From the NCBI RefSeq assembly GCF_003855095.1, contig NZ_CP033972.1, positions 1,922,001 to 1,986,000 on the forward strand: DNA of 64,000 nt, read 5' to 3'. This stretch comes from Gordonia insulae (GTDB taxonomy: Bacteria; Actinomycetota; Actinomycetes; Mycobacteriales; Mycobacteriaceae). The position numbers and the translations under genes are program-made. Below, piece after piece: positions 34,429-42,500 of this stretch (the stretch's first letter is position 1; every line of letters begins with the position of its first letter). Below the pieces are notes generated by a model. That model worked only from the letters and a program-made list of their open reading frames with translations. It had not been told where the DNA came from and did no database searches.

Positions 34429-35007
34429 GTGCGGACCATGAAGAGACGGCTTCGGGCCGAGTTCGAGGAGCGCAGGATCTCACGTCCGATCGCGGTGCGT
34501 CAGCGCGCAGCCGCCGATCTGGCCGAGTGGGTGTACTCGGCACCGTTTCGCCTCGAATACGACGTGACGGTGGCCGCCTACGTCCCGTTCGGCTCCGAGC
34601 CCGGGTCGCCGGCCATGCTCGACGCGCTGACCGATCGGGGTGTCACTGTCCTCGTCCCGGTGGTGCCGGGCGGCGAACCGACCGCCCTGGACTGGGTGCG
34701 TTACGACGGCGCCGACTCATTGGCCCGGGGGCGGTGGGGGCTGTTGGAACCGATCGGCGATCACCTCGGACCCGACGCGGTGCGCGCAGCGTCGGTGGTC
34801 TTCGTGCCGGCCTACGCGGTCGACAAATCGGGTACCCGGCTGGGTCGAGGGGCTGGATACTACGACCGCACGCTGACCGGTCTCAGCGCAGATGTGGTGG
34901 CCGTGGTCTACGACGACGAGGTGGTGGATTCACTACCCGCCGCTGCGCACGATGTCCGGGTGGGGTGGGCGTTCACGCCCGACGGCGGTTTCCGCAGGCT
35001 CGGTTGA
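34429..35007 (+). CDS. 5-formyltetrahydrofolate cyclo-ligase
   Basis: Converts 5-formyltetrahydrofolate to 5,10-methenyltetrahydrofolate with ATP use. Length is 192 residues. Motifs: basic N-terminus with KRRLRAEFEERR, VAAYVPFGSEPGSPAMLDAL, the phosphate-binding RLGRGAGYYDRTL and the end VRVGWAFTPDGG. The start is GTG 34429 or ATG 34438, four codons apart. It is divergent from galU (gap about 100 bases) and convergent with fmdB, matching Rv0992c-Rv0993. Confidence 0.9.
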   Translation: MRTMKRRLRAEFEERRISRPIAVRQRAAADLAEWVYSAPFRLEYDVTVAAYVPFGSEPGSPAMLDALTDRGVTVLVPVVPGGEPTALDWVRYDGADSLARGRWGLLEPIGDHLGPDAVRAASVVFVPAYAVDKSGTRLGRGAGYYDRTLTGLSADVVAVVYDDEVVDSLPAAAHDVRVGWAFTPDGGFRRLG

Positions 35008-35055
35008 GCGTTCCCACGACGACAGGGGCCGATCACCGCCGGGATGGCGTCTGGC

Positions 35056-35370
35056 TCAGGCCGGAGTGGCCGCGGGTGCGGCGGGCTTGCTCTCGGTCTT
35101 GGCCGGAGTGCTGCTGGACGAGGAGTCCGACGACGAGCTGCTCGACGAGTTCTCGGACGACCCGGAGGATGCGGCCTCGCTCGATGTCGAGCCGGACCGG
35201 GAGTCGGTGCGGTAGAAGCCACTGCCCTTGAACACGATGCCCACCGTGTTGAACAGCTTGCGCAGACGACCGGTGCACTGCGGGCACTCCGTGAGTGAGT
35301 CCTCGGAGAACGACTGCACGATGTCGAACTTGTTGTCACACTCCGTGCACGCGTACGAGTAGGTGGGCAC
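35056..35370 (-). CDS. FmdB-family zinc-ribbon protein
   Basis: A 104-residue protein. The first 55 residues are an FmdB zinc ribbon: VPTYSYACTECDNKFDIVQSF and LTECPQCTGRLRKLFNTVGIVFKGSGFYRTDSR, with two CxxC pairs. The remaining half is a low-complexity Ser/Glu/Pro tail, probably disordered. The GTG at 35370 has GGAGG 6 bases upstream, which decides the start over longer frames. In M. tuberculosis the equivalent is Rv0991c, reported as a redox-linked chaperone-like factor; that role is inferred here from position and similarity. Confidence 0.88.
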   Translation of the reverse strand: MPTYSYACTECDNKFDIVQSFSEDSLTECPQCTGRLRKLFNTVGIVFKGSGFYRTDSRSGSTSSEAASSGSSENSSSSSSSDSSSSSTPAKTESKPAAPAATPA

Positions 35371-35555
35371 CGATAACCTCCGGGAAGAGTAGTGAATCGC
35401 TGCTGAGTGTAACCGATCCTGGCACTCCGTCATTCCGAGTGCCAGCCGGGCTGGGATTCTGTACATCTGGCGGCCGCCCTGCGAACTCGTGAGGGTCATG
35501 CAAAGGTAAAGCGCAGGCAATCTCCGTACATACCACGAGCCCCCCTGGAGCCCGC

Positions 35556-37100
35556 ATGTCCGACTTCCTGAGCACCGTCAACAGCTATGTCTGGAGCAAC
35601 GCTCTCGTCTATCTGTGTCTGGCCGCCGGCGTCTATTTCTCGATCCGTACTCGCTTCGTGCAGGTCCGTCAGATCCCGGAGATGATCCGCCTGATGTTCC
35701 AGGGCGAGAAGTCGCCCTCGGGGGTCTCGTCCTTCCAGGCCCTGACCATGTCGCTCGCCGGTCGCGTCGGCACCGGCAACATCGCCGGAGTGGCCACCGC
35801 GATCGCTTTCGGCGGGCCCGGAGCGTTGTTCTGGATGTGGGCGGTCGCGTTCCTGGGCGCCTCGACGTCGTTCGTCGAGTGCACGCTCGGACAGATCTAC
35901 AAGACGCGCGACCCCCTCACCGGCGAGTACCGGGGTGGGCCTGCGTATTACCTGAGCCGGGCGCTGGCACACACCAAGGCATCGAAGGCCTTCAAGGTCT
36001 ACGGCCTGGTCTTCGCCGCGGTGACCGTCCTCGCCTGCGGATTGCTGCTGCCGAGCGTGCAGTCGAACTCGATGGCCATCGCGATGAACGAGGCGTGGGG
36101 CGTGTCCACCTGGGTCGTCGCGGTCGCCACGGTGATCGTTCTCGCCTTCGTCATCATCGGCGGGGTCAAGCGCATCGCGGCCTTCGCCTCGATCGTGGTG
36201 CCGTTCATGGCAGTCGTGTACATCGTGCTCGCCCTGATCATCGTGTTGATGAATGCATCAGAGGTGCCGGGGATCATCGGGACGATCTTCGCCAGCGCGT
36301 TCGGTCTCGACTCCGCGTTCGGGGCCATCGTCGGCTCCGCGATCATGTGGGGCGTCAAGCGCGGCATCTACTCCAACGAGGCCGGACAGGGCACCGGACC
36401 GCACGCAGCGGCCGCGGCGGAGGTCTCCCATCCCGCCAAGCAGGGTCTGGTGCAGGCGTTCGCGGTCTATGTGGACACCTTGTTCGTCTGTACGGCCACG
36501 GGATTCCTCATCCTCTCGACGGGCGCCTACCGCGTCTTCGAAGGAGAATCCGAGGACGGCTCGGTGCTCGCCGAGGGCGGCAACCTGCCCGCCGACGTCG
36601 CGGTCGGTCCCACCTTTGTCCAGACCGGTTTCGACACCTTGTGGAGCGGGGCGGGCTCGACGTTCGTGGCGATCTCCCTGGCGTTCTTCTGCCTGACCAC
36701 CATCATCGCCTACTACTACATGGCCGAGACCAACCTGCGGTTCCTGCTCGGCAAGGCATCCACGCTCTACATCCGTCCGTTGCGCAGCACCCTCGGATCG
36801 AACCTGACGCTTATCCTGCAGGCGCTGATCCTCGTGTCGGTGGTGATGGGTGCCGTCTCGACGGCCACCGAGGCATGGACGCTCGGCGACATCGGCGTCG
36901 GACTGATGGCCTGGCTCAACATCGTGGGGATCATCATCCTGCAGCAGCCGGCGTTCAAGGCGCTCCGCGACTTCGAACGTCAGAAGAAGGCCGGCGTCGA
37001 TCCCACCTTCGACCCCCACGCCCTCGACATCACCGGCGCCACGTTCTGGGAGAACTACGATCCGCTCGAGGTGAAGCGTGAGGCGGCGGCCCGCACGTGA
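35556..37100 (+). CDS. Alanine/glycine:cation symporter (AGCS family)
   Basis: A 514-residue Na+-coupled amino-acid symporter with about 11 membrane segments. Family signatures: SSFQALTMSLAGRVGTGNIAGVATAIAFGGPGALFWMW (the substrate/sodium-binding stretch), TRDPLTGEYRGGPAYYLSRAL, GVKRGIYSNEAGQGTGPHAAAAAE and AYYYMAETNLRFLLG. The C-terminal tail of about 40 residues is charged. It imports alanine or glycine; which is preferred is not visible. The ATG at 35556 has CTGGAG 9 bases upstream. It is a single-gene unit convergent with nhaA. Confidence 0.92.
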   Translation: MSDFLSTVNSYVWSNALVYLCLAAGVYFSIRTRFVQVRQIPEMIRLMFQGEKSPSGVSSFQALTMSLAGRVGTGNIAGVATAIAFGGPGALFWMWAVAFLGASTSFVECTLGQIYKTRDPLTGEYRGGPAYYLSRALAHTKASKAFKVYGLVFAAVTVLACGLLLPSVQSNSMAIAMNEAWGVSTWVVAVATVIVLAFVIIGGVKRIAAFASIVVPFMAVVYIVLALIIVLMNASEVPGIIGTIFASAFGLDSAFGAIVGSAIMWGVKRGIYSNEAGQGTGPHAAAAAEVSHPAKQGLVQAFAVYVDTLFVCTATGFLILSTGAYRVFEGESEDGSVLAEGGNLPADVAVGPTFVQTGFDTLWSGAGSTFVAISLAFFCLTTIIAYYYMAETNLRFLLGKASTLYIRPLRSTLGSNLTLILQALILVSVVMGAVSTATEAWTLGDIGVGLMAWLNIVGIIILQQPAFKALRDFERQKKAGVDPTFDPHALDITGATFWENYDPLEVKREAAART

Positions 37101-37112
37101 GAGTTCGCGCCG

Positions 37113-37140
37113 CTACTCGATGACTGCTACTCGATGACTG
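37113..37140. repeat. 14-bp tandem duplication over the nhaA stop
   Basis: CTACTCGATGACTG occurs twice in a row (37113-37126 and 37127-37140). The nhaA stop (CTA, TAG on its strand) is the first triplet of the right copy. Because 14 is not a multiple of 3, the left copy is only 3' flank. Confidence 0.85.
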
Positions 37141-38386
37141 CGATGTCGCGATCATCGATGCCGTCGCGGTTCATGTCCGGCTCCCGCTGACGACGCGCAT
37201 CCAAGCGCAGCAACGCCGCGGCACCCAGTGCGGCCACCAGGCTGGCCACCAGGATCGCCGCCTTGGCGGCGGACGCGTGATCGTCGGAGCCGTGTTCGAA
37301 GGAGAGCTCGGCGATCAGCAGGGCGACCGTGAATCCGACGCCCGTCAGCATCCCGATCGGTAGCAGGTCGCGGACGCCGATCGAATCCGGCAGACGCAGT
37401 GGCGTCAGCCTGGTCATGATCGCCGTCGCCCCCATGACACCGACGACCTTGCCCACCACGAGGCCCACGAAGATCCCGATCGACACGGGTTGCACGATGC
37501 CGGATTCTCCGACGATCGTGACCCCGGCCGAGAGAAATGCGAAGACGGGCAATGCCACCGCCGACGATGTCGGACGGACCGCCACATCGAATTGGTGTGT
37601 GCGTGAGCTCTTCTCGCCGAACACGGCCAGTGCGGGAACGGTGAAGCCCAGCAGCACACCGGCGACGGTGGCATGCACGCCCGACGCGTGCATCAGCGCC
37701 CAGGCCACCACGGCGACCGGGATGAGCACGATCGGGATCAGGCCCCGCCACCGCGGGCGCCGGCGACGCACCAGGAATCCGAAGACGGCGATCACCGCGA
37801 GCGCGGCACCGAACATGACGAAATCGATCGTCTCCGTGTAGAACGTGGCGATGACGGTGATGCCGAGCAGGTCGTCGACGACGGCGAGCGTCAGCAGAAA
37901 GGTCCGGAGGGCAAGCGGCAGACCGCGTCCGAAGATCGCCAGCACCGCCAACGCGAAGGCGATGTCGGTGGCCGTCGGAATCGCCCAGCCGCGCAGCGCT
38001 TCCGGGTCGCCGATGGCGACGACCGCCGCGTAAAACAGTGCGGGAACGACCATCCCGCCGATGGCCGCGACGATCGGCACACCGGCCAGTTTCAGGTCGC
38101 GCAGGCTCCCGGCGACGAACTCCTGCTTCAGCTCGACACCGACGATGAAGAAGAAGATGGCGAGCAGACCGTCCGCAGCCCATTCGGCCAGCGACAGATG
38201 CAGGTGCAGCGACTCCGGGCCGAACTCGGTGGAGATCAACGAATCATAGGCGTCGCGCCAGGGCGAGTTCGCCCACACGACCGCTGCCACCGCAGCGACC
38301 ATCAGCAGGGCGCCGCTGGTGACGTCGAGCGACACCCATCGGCGGAATCGTTGGCGGGTGGACGGTTGGTCGGCAGAGGTCGACAT
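37127..38386 (-). CDS. nhaA: Na+/H+ antiporter NhaA
   Basis: A 419-residue antiporter with 12 hydrophobic segments. The N-terminal helix region has GALLMVAAVAAVVWANSPW, then WAADGLLAIFFFIVGVELKQEFVAGSLRD, the NhaA hallmark. GWAIPTATDIAFALAVLAIFGR and LAVVDDLLGITVIATFYT carry the two adjacent Asp residues (VVDD) used for Na+/H+ exchange. GVTIVGESGIVQPVSIGIFVGLVVGKVVGV and LLPIGMLTGVGFTVALLIAELSF follow. The last 25 residues are a hydrophilic tail. It exports Na+ for H+ at alkaline pH. The stop lies in a 14-bp tandem duplication. Confidence 0.93.
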   Translation of the reverse strand: MSTSADQPSTRQRFRRWVSLDVTSGALLMVAAVAAVVWANSPWRDAYDSLISTEFGPESLHLHLSLAEWAADGLLAIFFFIVGVELKQEFVAGSLRDLKLAGVPIVAAIGGMVVPALFYAAVVAIGDPEALRGWAIPTATDIAFALAVLAIFGRGLPLALRTFLLTLAVVDDLLGITVIATFYTETIDFVMFGAALAVIAVFGFLVRRRRPRWRGLIPIVLIPVAVVAWALMHASGVHATVAGVLLGFTVPALAVFGEKSSRTHQFDVAVRPTSSAVALPVFAFLSAGVTIVGESGIVQPVSIGIFVGLVVGKVVGVMGATAIMTRLTPLRLPDSIGVRDLLPIGMLTGVGFTVALLIAELSFEHGSDDHASAAKAAILVASLVAALGAAALLRLDARRQREPDMNRDGIDDRDIAVIE

Positions 38387-38629
38387 CGAGGCTCCTGGTC
38401 ATGAGGGGTGGGCACGCGATCCCTCGCGTGAACATCTCCACCCGAGGGGCAGAGGCCGACCAGACTTCCCGGCACACCGTCCCCCATTCTTCCCGATGAC
38501 GTCGGCGGGATCCAATCGAGCGGCGCACACCGACCCGATCTGTGCACAAAGCGAGTACGCGTTCGGCGGTTGTCCCCAGATCAGCGATCCGCGGAATCGG
38601 ACGCGCGGCACGCGGATACGGTCCCGACC

Positions 38630-39307
38630 ATGCAGCCGTTCCCGCGCGACCGCCTCGCTCCTCGCACAGTCGACCGTGTCCGGCACGTGTTGCGGCCCGG
38701 ATGGGCGAGATCGGTGCTGGTCCGGCGTACCGCGTCGGTGATGTTGGTGTTCGTGGCGGTCGCGGTCACCGTCGCCGGCCACCGCAGCGAACAGTCGCGG
38801 GCCATCGTCGTCGCCGCCCATGATCTGATGCCCGGTCGCGCGGTGGTGGCCACCGATCTGGCGATTCGCGAGATCCCGGGTGGTCTGATCCCCGCCGGTG
38901 CACTCCGGCTGACTGCCGACGGCGTGGGACGGACCGTGGCGGGCCGTGTTCGCGCCGGTGAGGTCATCACCGACACGCGCCTCCTGTCCGCCCGTCTGCC
39001 CGCACAGCTGACCGGGCGCCCGGACGCGCGGCTCGTCCCCGTTCGGTTGTCCGACGAGACGGTGACGTCGCTGCTGCGGGAAGGCGACGTGGTCGACGTA
39101 CTGACCGCCGGCGACGAGCAGCCTGGGTCGACGTCGGTGCTGGCCCGCGGTGCGGTTGTGGCGTTGTCGTCGGTGTCGCCCGACAACGGGGTACTCGCGT
39201 CCGGGCGTTCGGGCGCTCGGCCGGTGCTGCTCGCGATGGCGGAGTCCGCGGCGCATCGAGTCGCCGCCGCGGGTCTCGACGCGTCGCTCGCGGTCGTCGT
39301 GCACTGA
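38630..39307 (+). CDS. SAF-domain protein (RcpC/CpaB-like), membrane-anchored
   Basis: A 225-residue protein. Residues about 32-50 form one membrane helix (RTASVMLVFVAVAVTVAGH). From 55 comes a SAF domain: AIVVAAHDLMPGRAVVATDLAIREIPGGLIPAGALR, then VGRTVAGRVRAGEVITDTRLL, as in CpaB/RcpC of Flp pilus systems and flagellar FlgA. A second part (VPVRLSDETVTSLLREGDVVDVLTA) resembles the RcpC C-terminal domain. No pilus genes are nearby, so it probably does another envelope job; similar genes lie near mscL in mycobacterial relatives. The last codons (AVVVH and stop) form one arm of a 25-bp perfect inverted repeat. Confidence 0.78.
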   Translation: MQPFPRDRLAPRTVDRVRHVLRPGWARSVLVRRTASVMLVFVAVAVTVAGHRSEQSRAIVVAAHDLMPGRAVVATDLAIREIPGGLIPAGALRLTADGVGRTVAGRVRAGEVITDTRLLSARLPAQLTGRPDARLVPVRLSDETVTSLLREGDVVDVLTAGDEQPGSTSVLARGAVVALSSVSPDNGVLASGRSGARPVLLAMAESAAHRVAAAGLDASLAVVVH

Positions 39308-39349
39308 GCACTCGGGGCGTCAGACCGAGTGCTCAGTGCACGACGACCG
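39291..39349 (+). terminator. 25-bp perfect inverted repeat over the SAF gene stop
   Basis: The left arm 39291-39315 and the right arm 39325-39349 are exact reverse complements over 25 bases, with a 9-base loop. Key parts are CACTGAGCACTCGG and CCGAGTGCTCAGTG. The left arm includes the last five codons and the stop of the SAF gene. It would end transcription well, though no T-run follows. Confidence 0.7.
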
Positions 39350-39527
39350 GCAGTTCGGCGGGCCGACGATGGGCGCGGTTTCAGCGAAAGAGCACAACGG
39401 TCGTTTACGATCCTGGATAGGGTTTACGAGTCCGGTCGCGACCTGGCCGCACTCACGGGTGATGAACTGAGCCCACGTGAATACCTGGACAAGAGCGGTA
39501 AAACCGAAGAGGAGAGGACCGCACACC

Positions 39528-40253
39528 GTGCTCAAGGGATTCAAAGAATTCATACTCAAGGGCAATGTCGTAGAGCTGGCCACGGCGGTCATCATCGGTG
39601 CGGCGTTCACCGCGATCGTCACGGCCTTCACCGACCAGATCATCCAACCACTGATCAATGCGATCCCGATCGGCACCGATGCGGCCGAGGGACTCGGTTT
39701 CCAGATCACCGACAATCCGTCGACCTTCGTCGGCATCGGCGCCCTCATCACGGCCGTGATCAACTTCCTGATCGTCGCCGCGGTGGTCTACTTCCTGATC
39801 ATCATGCCGTACAACAAGCTGGCCGAGCTCGGTGGTTATGGGAAGAAGTCGGAGGTGAGCGAGGTGTCGCTGCTCACCGAGATCCGCGATCTCCTCGACC
39901 CCGAGGGCACCTCAAAGGCCAAAGAGGCTGCCGAGGAAGAACTTCCGAATCACCTGACCGATCCGGGTGGTACGCCGCGGGTCGGCGCCGATGCCGGTGT
40001 CACGCAGCGCTTCGGCGCTCCGCCGCCCGCCGACTCCGGTCCGGCACCCCAGGCCCAACCGACGCAGCCCGCGCCCTCGGGCCCGCCGCCCGGAAACCCG
40101 CCGTACCCGACTCCGCAGCCCGCCCCGGGCTCCTATCCCCCGCCCGGCGCCTACCCGCCTGCGAACTATCCGCCGCCGGGACAGCAGTTCCCGCCGCCCG
40201 GGCAGTATCCCGGCGAATACCCGCCGGACGGTCCGGGACGTCATTCCCGCTGA
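39528..40253 (+). CDS. mscL: Large-conductance mechanosensitive channel MscL with long proline-rich tail
   Basis: MscL opens under membrane tension to release solutes during hypo-osmotic shock. The core (1-130) is typical: LKGFKEFILKGNVVELATAVIIGAAFTAIV (N-terminal amphipathic helix plus TM1), a periplasmic loop, TAVINFLIVAAVVYFLIIMPYNK (TM2) and the LLTEIRDLL cytoplasmic helix. The C-terminal 90 residues are a Pro/Gln/Gly/Tyr-rich tail with repeats such as PGSYPPPGAYPPANYPPPG; normal MscL is about 136-150 residues, so this 241-residue form is extended. The GTG at 39528 is the family start (VLKGFKEF); GAGGAGAGG lies about 10 bases upstream. It matches Rv0985c in gene context. A terminator at 40269 follows. 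Confidence 0.92.
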   Translation: MLKGFKEFILKGNVVELATAVIIGAAFTAIVTAFTDQIIQPLINAIPIGTDAAEGLGFQITDNPSTFVGIGALITAVINFLIVAAVVYFLIIMPYNKLAELGGYGKKSEVSEVSLLTEIRDLLDPEGTSKAKEAAEEELPNHLTDPGGTPRVGADAGVTQRFGAPPPADSGPAPQAQPTQPAPSGPPPGNPPYPTPQPAPGSYPPPGAYPPANYPPPGQQFPPPGQYPGEYPPDGPGRHSR

Positions 40254-40268
40254 CCCTCAGCGTCATTC

Positions 40269-40305
40269 GGGCCGCGCCTTGTCAAGAGGCGCGGCCCGTT
40301 TCGTC
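40269..40305 (+). terminator. Rho-independent terminator after mscL
   Basis: GGGCCGCGCC (40269-40278) and GGCGCGGCCC (40288-40297) form a perfect 10-bp stem with a TTGTCAAGA loop, followed by GTTTCGTC. It begins 15 bases after the mscL stop. Confidence 0.85.
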
Positions 40306-40501
40306 GCATGCGTCCGGATTGCGCGGTGAAGTCGTTCGCACGGAGAAGATTTCAGGCCACAGGCGCGGGAAGGTGTGGACTCCCAGGTGGTTGCCAGGCG
40401 TCCTGGCAGGTAACCGCCAGGTTGCCTCCCTACCGTCGGTGACGTCGGCGGGGATTCGCCGCCGACGTGTAGTGAACCGACAACACGGAGGATGCAGCCG
40501 A

Positions 40502-40627
40502 ATGCCGCAGAAGCCCGGCCCGCAGGGCCACAACAACCATCGTCAGGGCCCCGCCCCGCGTCCGCAGCGCCCGCAGGCGCGGCGTCCGCGACCCCGGCAC
40601 TTCCCGTTCCCGTTCTTCGGGAGCTGA
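40502..40627 (+). CDS. Small Pro/Arg-rich protein of unknown function (41 aa)
   Basis: A 41-residue frame starting MPQKPGPQGHNNHRQGP and ending in HFPFPFFGS. It is basic, rich in Pro, Arg and Gln, with an aromatic C-terminus. GGAGG at 40487-40491 lies 10 bases before ATG 40502. The mscL terminator comes before it and a 38-bp palindromic terminator follows 21 bases after the stop, so it has its own transcription window. I know no family for it. Composition alone is weak evidence, but the ribosome site and terminators support a real gene. Confidence 0.5.
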   Translation: MPQKPGPQGHNNHRQGPAPRPQRPQARRPRPRHFPFPFFGS

Positions 40628-40648
40628 CACCGCTCGAACCACGGACAA

Positions 40649-40686
40649 CAACAGGGCGGGATCGGATATCCGATCCCGCCCTGTTG
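40649..40686. terminator. 38-bp perfect palindrome, bidirectional terminator
   Basis: CAACAGGGCGGGATCGGAT and its exact complement ATCCGATCCCGCCCTGTTG adjoin with no spacer (centre GGATATCC). It lies between the small plus-strand gene (ends 40627) and the minus-strand mspA (ends 40727) and can serve both. Confidence 0.85.
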
Positions 40687-40726
40687 CGGTCGTGCTGGGT
40701 GTCCGCCCGAGGACGAACGGGCTCGA

Positions 40727-41395
40727 TCAGCCCAGGCTGAACGGCTTGCCGTACAGCGTGATGACGCCCTTCACCGAATCGGTGCTGACGGTCACCTTGA
40801 TCTTGGCCTTGGCCGAGGCGTAGCCGGCGCAACCGTCGAGACCGAACTTCTCCTGGCTGTAGGCCACGCCACCGTTCGACCCCTTGAAGGAGTAGTCGTT
40901 GACGGTGTAGTCCTTGTAGGCCGTGCTGTCACCGGAGGTGGTGTCGATGATCGGCACATACGACGCCTGGCCGGGGCCGAGGGTGAAGCCCGCACCGGCA
41001 TTGCCCGACGGGGTGGCAGTAGCGCCGCCGCTGTCGCTCGGGGCCACGGTGACGCCCGCGCCGCCGTCGGCGCCTGCACCGAAGTTGACCTGGCAACCGA
41101 CCAGGTAGCCACCGGCGATGGATCCGCCTTCGGCCTTGCCGCCGACGGTGACCTTGACCTTGCCCGACATCCAGACCTCACGGCTGGTCGCGACATTGGT
41201 GACGGCCTTCTGCACGTTCACGTACTCGTCGAACAGGCGGACGGTGACCGGGGTGCCGTCGACCAGCGTCTTGGTCACGTACCCGCCGGGCAGCGGACCG
41301 GCCACGGCGCCACCGGCACCCAGGCTGGTCAGGCCCATCACCGCGGCACCGGCGAGGCCGAAGCCTGCGGCCACGCGAGTGTTGATCTTCTTCAT
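40727..41395 (-). CDS. MspA-family porin (copy A)
   Basis: A 222-residue outer-membrane (mycomembrane) porin. Residues 1-32 form a signal peptide (basic MKKINTR, then a hydrophobic core, cut near AVA-GPLP). The mature protein has the MspA pattern: GGYVTKTLVDGTPVTVRLFDEYVNVQ, REVWMSGKVKVTV, YLVGCQVNFG, a long Gly/Ala/Ser loop, LGPGQASYVPI, FGLDGCAGYASAKAKIKVTV and the end ITLYGKPFSLG. Octamers form pores for small polar solutes. The ATG at 41395 has a GGGGAATC sequence in front, a weak ribosome site. The paralogue starts 73 bases upstream; the spacer has an ATCTGC-TCGGG-GCAGAT hairpin (about 41418-41434). Confidence 0.9.
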   Translation of the reverse strand: MKKINTRVAAGFGLAGAAVMGLTSLGAGGAVAGPLPGGYVTKTLVDGTPVTVRLFDEYVNVQKAVTNVATSREVWMSGKVKVTVGGKAEGGSIAGGYLVGCQVNFGAGADGGAGVTVAPSDSGGATATPSGNAGAGFTLGPGQASYVPIIDTTSGDSTAYKDYTVNDYSFKGSNGGVAYSQEKFGLDGCAGYASAKAKIKVTVSTDSVKGVITLYGKPFSLG

Positions 41396-41468
41396 GATTC
41401 CCCTTCGTGGAATATCAATCTGCTCGGGGCAGATAAATCAGAGTTGTGCTGAATTGTCTGCTCGCCGC

Positions 41469-42113
41469 TCAGTTGAGGCTGAAGGGCTTGCCGTACAGGG
41501 TCGACTGGATGTAGGTGCCTTCACCGTTGACGGTGCCGTCATCGGTGTTGTAACCCTTGGCGCCGACGGTCTTGACGATGGTGCGCGCCGAGGCGTAGCC
41601 GCCGCAGCTCTCCACGTTGATCCCGAACTGATCGAGCTGGATCGCCGCGACACCGCCCTCGCTGATGTCCTTGTCGGTCACGTCGGCAACGACGACCTGG
41701 CCCGGGTTGAGCGGAATGGTCAGCGAACCCGACAGCGACGGGCTCAGGGCCTCGGTGATGCTGCCCGACAGGCCGCCCTCGAGGCCGGTGATGTCCACCT
41801 GGCAACCGATGAGCACCTTGACCGCGATGTTGCCGTTCACACCCGCACTGGCCTTGGCCCGGTAGGTACCCGAGACAACCGCGGCGCGACCCGCACCGTT
41901 GTTGGCCACCGACGGAGCCGGCAGCGCCGACTCACCGGTACGCCAGGTCTGAATGGACTCGCCATCGACACCCGCCGCGTTCTTGTAGCCGTTGGGCAAC
42001 GGAGCTGCCGCTGCGCCTCCCGCCCCCATGCTGGCCATGCCGACCGCCGCGACGGCGGCGAGCGCGCCGGCACCGACAATGCGGCGCAGCCCGAGCTTGC
42101 TGAACTTGCTCAT
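41469..42113 (-). CDS. MspA-family porin (copy B)
   Basis: A 214-residue porin paralogue. The signal peptide is residues 1-37 (SKFSKLGLRRIVGAGALAAVAAVG, cut near AAA-APLP). The mature part shares the MspA layout: NGYKNAAGVDGESIQTWRTGES, VVSGTYRAKASAGVNGNIAVKVLIGCQVDITG, NPGQVVVADVTDKDIS, VESCGGYASARTIVKTVG and the end STLYGKPFSLN. It lacks the long Gly/Ala loop of copy A. The ATG at 42113 has GAGAGGGA 4 bases upstream. Tandem MspA genes on one strand suggest one transcript with a long leader (42114-42450). Confidence 0.9.
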   Translation of the reverse strand: MSKFSKLGLRRIVGAGALAAVAAVGMASMGAGGAAAAPLPNGYKNAAGVDGESIQTWRTGESALPAPSVANNGAGRAAVVSGTYRAKASAGVNGNIAVKVLIGCQVDITGLEGGLSGSITEALSPSLSGSLTIPLNPGQVVVADVTDKDISEGGVAAIQLDQFGINVESCGGYASARTIVKTVGAKGYNTDDGTVNGEGTYIQSTLYGKPFSLN

Positions 42114-42500
42114 TCGTTCCCTCTCACAGGATTCGGTTGTTATCCCCCGTGCGCACAACCATGTGCCCACAGGAGTCGACCCTCGTGGGCTGCGGACCCC
42201 CGCCCCGCAACCGAACCCGGTTGGCTTCGGTTCCATGGAAGTCGCCTTCCGCACACCCCTGGTCACTGCTGCGTCGTCACTCGCGACAGATCGCAGGACT
42301 CCCCGTCGGTACCCGTCGCCGGGTATCGAGTTTCGTCGTTGCGAACGTTATCGGAGCGATATCGAGCCCGGCAACAGATGCGATCGGCCGTGTCCTACCG
42401 CCGACTCTCATGATCCTAAACATCACATTCACGATTCGTAGAAGTGCGAATGTTAACGGAAGGAAAACACGCTGCGTCAGCCATGTCAGAGCACTCCGAG
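42114..42500 (-). promoter_or_regulatory. Upstream region of the porin genes, probable long leader
   Basis: No gene is supported in these 387 bases. The stretch 42400-42470 is much richer in A/T than its surroundings and is the likely promoter. It holds the inverted pair ACATTC (42425) / GAATGT (42448) and TAGGAT on the minus strand near 42415. This implies a leader of about 300 bases; M. smegmatis mspA also has a very long leader. No plus-strand gene is seen. Confidence 0.45.
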
